Below, in pieces: positions 14,177-16,992 of a DNA stretch of 16,992 nt. Source of the stretch: an uncultured Oscillospiraceae bacterium (GTDB lineage: Bacteria > Bacillota > Clostridia > Oscillospirales > Oscillospiraceae); contig CAKUHV010000029.1 of assembly GCA_934659445.1 (NCBI GenBank), positions 1-16,992 of the forward strand, given 5' to 3'. Under the pieces are notes generated by a model. The model was not told where the DNA came from. It did not search any database and was given only the letters and a program-made list of their open reading frames with translations. The translations under genes were made by a program, and so were the position numbers. Position 1 is the first letter of the stretch; every line of letters begins with the position of its first letter.

Positions 14177-16051
14177 ATGTCAGCCGATCTGTTTGACCCC
14201 CGGGACGGGCGGTATAAGTCCCCCTATGGGGCCGTGCCCATGGGCACGCAGGTGCGCCTGACCCTGCGGCCCCGCCGGGCCGAGGGGGTGTCCCGCTGTA
14301 CCCTTTCCGCCCGGTATGAGATGGACGGGGACTACACCCTCGCCGTCCCCATGGAGTGGTCGGGGCTGGAGGAGGGCCGGGACCTGTACACCGCCCTGCT
14401 GCCCGCCGGGGGGCCGGGGCTGGTGTGGTACTCCTTCCGGGCGGAGCGCTTTAACGCCGCCCCTCTGGAGCTGGGCCCCTATCAGCTTACGGTATATGAC
14501 AACTCCGAAATCGTGCCCAGCTGGTTTGGCCGTGGGGTGACCTATCAGATCTTCCCCGACCGCTTCTGCCGCTCCCACATCCCCGATCCCGCCGGCATGG
14601 TGGGGGGGCGCACCGTCCATCAGGACTGGGACGACTGCCCCCAGTGGCAACCGGACGAGCAGGGGCAGATCCGCAACCAGGACTTCTTCGGCGGCGACCT
14701 GACCGGGGTGACGGAGAAGCTGGACTACCTGAAGAGGCTGGGGGTGGACACCATCTACTTCAACCCCATTTTCGAGGCCGCGGAGAACCACCGCTACGGC
14801 ACCGCCGACTACGAAAACATCGACCCCATGCTGGGCACGGAGCAGGACTTCCGCCGCCTGTGTGAGCAGGCCCACCGCCGGGGCATCCGGGTGATGCTGG
14901 ACGGGGTGTTCAACCACGCGGGCTTTGTCAGCCGCTACTTCAACGGCGACGGCTTTTACGGCCCCGGCGGGGCCAGCCGTGATCCCGACTCCCCCTACCG
15001 CAGCTGGTTCCGCTTTACCCACTGGCCCGACCAGTACGACAGCTGGTGGGGCATCCGCACCCTGCCCGCCTTCAACGCCCACGACCCCGCCTACTGCCAA
15101 TTCATCTTTGGCGACAAGGACTGCGTTATCCGCCGGTGGCTGCGGGCGGGGGCGGACGGCTGGCGGCTGGATGTGGCCGACGAGGTGCCCGACGACTTTG
15201 TAGCGGGTATCCACCGGGCCGCCCGGACGGAAAAGCCCTCTGCCGTGGTCATCGGCGAGGTGTGGGAGGACGGCTCCACCAAGATTGCCTATGGCGTGCG
15301 CCGGAAACACATTTTGGGCGGCCACTGCGATGGACTGATGAACTACCCCTTCCGCACCGCCGCCCTGAATTTCCTGCTGGGCCAGGGGGCGGAGCAGTTT
15401 GTGGCCGCCATGGAGACCCTGCGGGAGAACTATCCCCCCTCCGCCTTCTTCTCCGCCATGAACTCCCTTGGCACCCACGACACCCCCCGGGCTCTCACCC
15501 TGCTGGCCATGGGCTCCCCCTGTACGGAGCAGTCCCGCCAGTGGCGGGCGGATCTCCGCCTGAACGAGGAGCATCGCCGCCGGGGCAAGGATCTGCTGAA
15601 GGCGGGCGCCGCCCTGCTGTTCTGCTTCCCCGGCTCCCCCACGGTGTACTACGGGGACGAGGCGGGAGTGGAGGGCTTCGAGGACCCCTTCAACCGCCGC
15701 ACCTACCCCTGGGGGCACGAGGACAAAGAGCTTCTGGACTGGTACGCCGTTCTGGGCCGCCTGCGCCGGGAGCATAACGCCCTTCAAATCGGAGGCATCG
15801 AATATTTGTTCTATTCCGGCGACCTGCTGGTGTTCTCCCGCTCCGACAAAAAGGAGACCCTCCTGTGCGCCTGCAACGCCGGAGCGCAGCCGGCAGCCTG
15901 TCTGCTGGACTTCCCGGTGACCGTTCTGCTGGGGGACTGTACCGTGGAGGAGCAGGAGGAGGGCTTCGCCCTCACCCTGCCGCCCCGCTCCGCCGCCGTG
16001 CTTATAAGGGCCGGGACCCCTTGCGCCCCAAGGGGTGCAACTGACAATTGA
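14177..16051 (+). CDS. GH13 alpha-glucan hydrolase (neopullulanase / cyclomaltodextrinase type)
   Basis: A 624-aa glycoside hydrolase family 13 enzyme, expected to cut alpha-1,4 bonds of maltodextrins, cyclodextrins or pullulan. Residues about 1-115 form a beta-sandwich N-domain of CBM34 type, followed by YQIFPDRF (123-130) and FFGGDLTGV (170-178), both typical of this subfamily. The four GH13 regions are intact: DGVFNH (242-247), GWRLDVADE with nucleophile D332, GEVWED with acid/base E361, and GTHDTPR with D435. No signal peptide is seen, so it should act inside the cell on imported oligosaccharides. GGGAGGT lies 7 bp upstream of the ATG. It closes the recJ operon before a strong terminator; its link to rel-hemZ is unusual, since hisS-aspS often occupy this place. 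No glucan transporter genes adjoin it in the window. Exact specificity cannot be read from sequence. Confidence 0.93.
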   Translation: MSADLFDPRDGRYKSPYGAVPMGTQVRLTLRPRRAEGVSRCTLSARYEMDGDYTLAVPMEWSGLEEGRDLYTALLPAGGPGLVWYSFRAERFNAAPLELGPYQLTVYDNSEIVPSWFGRGVTYQIFPDRFCRSHIPDPAGMVGGRTVHQDWDDCPQWQPDEQGQIRNQDFFGGDLTGVTEKLDYLKRLGVDTIYFNPIFEAAENHRYGTADYENIDPMLGTEQDFRRLCEQAHRRGIRVMLDGVFNHAGFVSRYFNGDGFYGPGGASRDPDSPYRSWFRFTHWPDQYDSWWGIRTLPAFNAHDPAYCQFIFGDKDCVIRRWLRAGADGWRLDVADEVPDDFVAGIHRAARTEKPSAVVIGEVWEDGSTKIAYGVRRKHILGGHCDGLMNYPFRTAALNFLLGQGAEQFVAAMETLRENYPPSAFFSAMNSLGTHDTPRALTLLAMGSPCTEQSRQWRADLRLNEEHRRRGKDLLKAGAALLFCFPGSPTVYYGDEAGVEGFEDPFNRRTYPWGHEDKELLDWYAVLGRLRREHNALQIGGIEYLFYSGDLLVFSRSDKKETLLCACNAGAQPAACLLDFPVTVLLGDCTVEEQEEGFALTLPPRSAAVLIRAGTPCAPRGATDN

Positions 16052-16059
16052 CAAAAAGG

Positions 16060-16093
16060 AATGGACGCCTGGTAGACACAGGCGTCCATTTTT
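16060..16093 (+). terminator. Rho-independent terminator of the recJ-GH13 operon
   Basis: AATGGACGCCTG (16060-16071) and CAGGCGTCCATT (16079-16090) form a perfect 12-bp stem with a 7-nt loop, running into TTTTT (16089-16093). It begins 9 bp after the GH13 stop. Confidence 0.92.
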
Positions 16094-16101
16094 GCTATGC
16101 T
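16073..16101 (+). promoter_or_regulatory. Promoter of the XRE regulator gene, overlapping the terminator
   Basis: -35 TAGACA (16073-16078) lies in the terminator loop. A spacer of exactly 17 bp leads to -10 TATGCT (16096-16101), with an extended -10 TG at 16093-16094. Transcription would start near 16108, about 34 nt before the ATG. Confidence 0.65.
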
Positions 16102-16141
16102 GGGGACACAATAAACAACGTTTTAGTGAGGAGGATCCCCC

Positions 16142-16897
16142 ATGACCTTAGGCCAACGCATCCAGGAGCTGCGCAGGCAGCAGAACTTCTCTCAAGAGGA
16201 GCTGGGCACCCGGCTGGGCGTGTCCCGGCAGGCGGTGTCCCGGTGGGAGATGGACGGGGCGGTGCCCGACGTGGATAAGCTCATCGCCATGAGCCGCCTG
16301 TTCTCCGTCACCCTCAACGACCTGCTGGGGGTGGAAGCCCCCGGCGGGGGGACGGAAACGCCGGAGGCAGAGCAGGCCGCCCCCCGGATCGTCATCGCCC
16401 CGGTGAAAAGCAGCCGCTGGAACGCCCTGCTGGCCGTGCTGCTGTGTCTGTGCCTGATCCTGACCGGATTTACCGCCGCCCAACTGCGGCAGACCGATCA
16501 GCGCCTGACCCGGCTGGAGCAGCAGGGGGCGGTGATCACCGCTCTGGACCCCAACGCCCCCCTGGTGGCAGCGGCGGAGTTCCGCTGCATCAACTGGGAC
16601 AGCGCAGAGACCGCCTGCACTCTGGCCGTCACTCTCACCGCCGCCCAGATGGTGCCCGACCTGAAGGTCACCCTTCAGGCGGCGGATCAGGAGGGGAACG
16701 TCCGGGCGGAGGAGATGCAGCTTCAGGGGGGCTCCATCTGGCACCGGGGGCTGGACAACATCTATGTCTGGAGCACTCCCATCACCCTGTCCGCCGTCTT
16801 TGACGACGGCAAGGGGGGCGGCTACACCCAGCCCCTGTTCACCGTCGACGCCATCAGTCCCAACCAATACAACTGGAAGTCCCTGTGGGAGCAGTGA
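16142..16897 (+). CDS. Membrane-anchored XRE-family transcriptional regulator
   Basis: A 251-aa one-component regulator. Residues about 1-62 are a Cro/CI-type helix-turn-helix (LGQRIQELRRQQNFSQEELG, then VSRQAVSRWEMDGAVPD and LNDLLGV). An acidic, Pro/Gly-rich linker (64-90) leads to one membrane helix (about 93-113, ALLAVLLCLCLILTGF). A short coiled-coil-like stretch (115-130) and a roughly 115-residue outer domain rich in beta-strand patterns follow, with cysteines at 149 and 159 and a tryptophan-rich end (WKSLWEQ). The topology is N-in/C-out, so the outer part could sense something at the cell surface while the HTH binds DNA. I recognise no family for the outer domain. AGGAGG precedes the ATG. 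No target gene is seen downstream before the window ends; targets are unknown. Confidence 0.88.
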   Translation: MTLGQRIQELRRQQNFSQEELGTRLGVSRQAVSRWEMDGAVPDVDKLIAMSRLFSVTLNDLLGVEAPGGGTETPEAEQAAPRIVIAPVKSSRWNALLAVLLCLCLILTGFTAAQLRQTDQRLTRLEQQGAVITALDPNAPLVAAAEFRCINWDSAETACTLAVTLTAAQMVPDLKVTLQAADQEGNVRAEEMQLQGGSIWHRGLDNIYVWSTPITLSAVFDDGKGGGYTQPLFTVDAISPNQYNWKSLWEQ

Positions 16898-16992
16898 CCT
16901 TCAGGCAGCGCAAAGATATGGGCGGCAGCATCAAGATATTGTTTCGGTATTTCGACTTTTTGTGACAAACGCGGGCGCGGCGGCCGGTTTCA
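16898..16992. other. Gene-free right edge
   Basis: This 95-bp tail after the XRE regulator holds no open frame of note, no clear hairpin terminator and no convincing promoter. It ends in GC-rich sequence that may belong to the next gene's upstream region. Confidence 0.5.

Noticed and set aside
7026..16111. Long open frames antisense to recJ, rel, hemZ and the GH13 gene (several over 500 codons)
   Set aside because: They mirror real genes in GC-rich DNA, where the antisense phase avoids stops. Their translations are repetitive Gly/His/Gln/Val-rich sequence without domains or proper ribosome binding sites.

Overview
The window looks like a chromosomal housekeeping segment from a GC-rich, anaerobic member of the Clostridia, most likely the Oscillospiraceae (Flavonifractor / Lawsonibacter / Pseudoflavonifractor type). 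This rests on four things: strong GC bias in third codon positions; strong AGGAGG-type ribosome binding sites; the order recJ - rel - dtd - glyoxalase-II-like MBL - hemZ, which is characteristic of Clostridia; and small palindromic intergenic repeats of the kind common in that group. The taxon is an inference; no rRNA or other phylogenetic marker is present. I see no phage genes, IS transposases, CRISPR arrays, rRNA or tRNA genes.

Left half (1-6690), all on the minus strand. Reading from the divergence point leftwards: mnmG (tRNA wobble-uridine modification), translationally coupled by ATGA to a metallo-beta-lactamase-fold hydrolase; secG with its own promoter and a strong terminator; a core-only DEAD-box RNA helicase with a long structured leader; a PspC-domain micro-protein closed by a terminator; a 73-aa two-helix membrane protein of unknown function with a GNAT acetyltransferase behind it; and the first 71 complete codons of NADP-type glutamate dehydrogenase (gdhA), truncated by the window edge.

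Divergence point (6691-7079). This 389-bp gap carries two back-to-back promoters and a roughly 130-bp imperfect palindromic, MITE/REP-like element. The element lies inside the predicted leader of the mnmG transcript.

Right half (7080-16897), all on the plus strand. recJ, a bifunctional (p)ppGpp synthetase/hydrolase (rel), dtd (D-aminoacyl-tRNA deacylase), an MBL glyoxalase-II-like hydrolase, hemZ (radical SAM, coproporphyrinogen dehydrogenase family) and a GH13 neopullulanase/cyclomaltodextrinase form one co-directional run. It ends in a strong terminator at 16060-16093. A membrane-anchored XRE-family regulator follows, and its promoter overlaps that terminator. The apt gene often found between recJ and rel is absent. 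The GH13 gene sits where hisS-aspS commonly follow hemZ in Clostridia.

Overall the genes serve tRNA quality and modification, stringent response, DNA repair, protein export and central nitrogen metabolism. I did not find a convincing new multi-gene system. The points worth a second look are the palindromic element in the mnmG leader, terminator/promoter junctions packed into very few bases, the coupled mnmG-MBL pair, and the one-component XRE membrane regulator.
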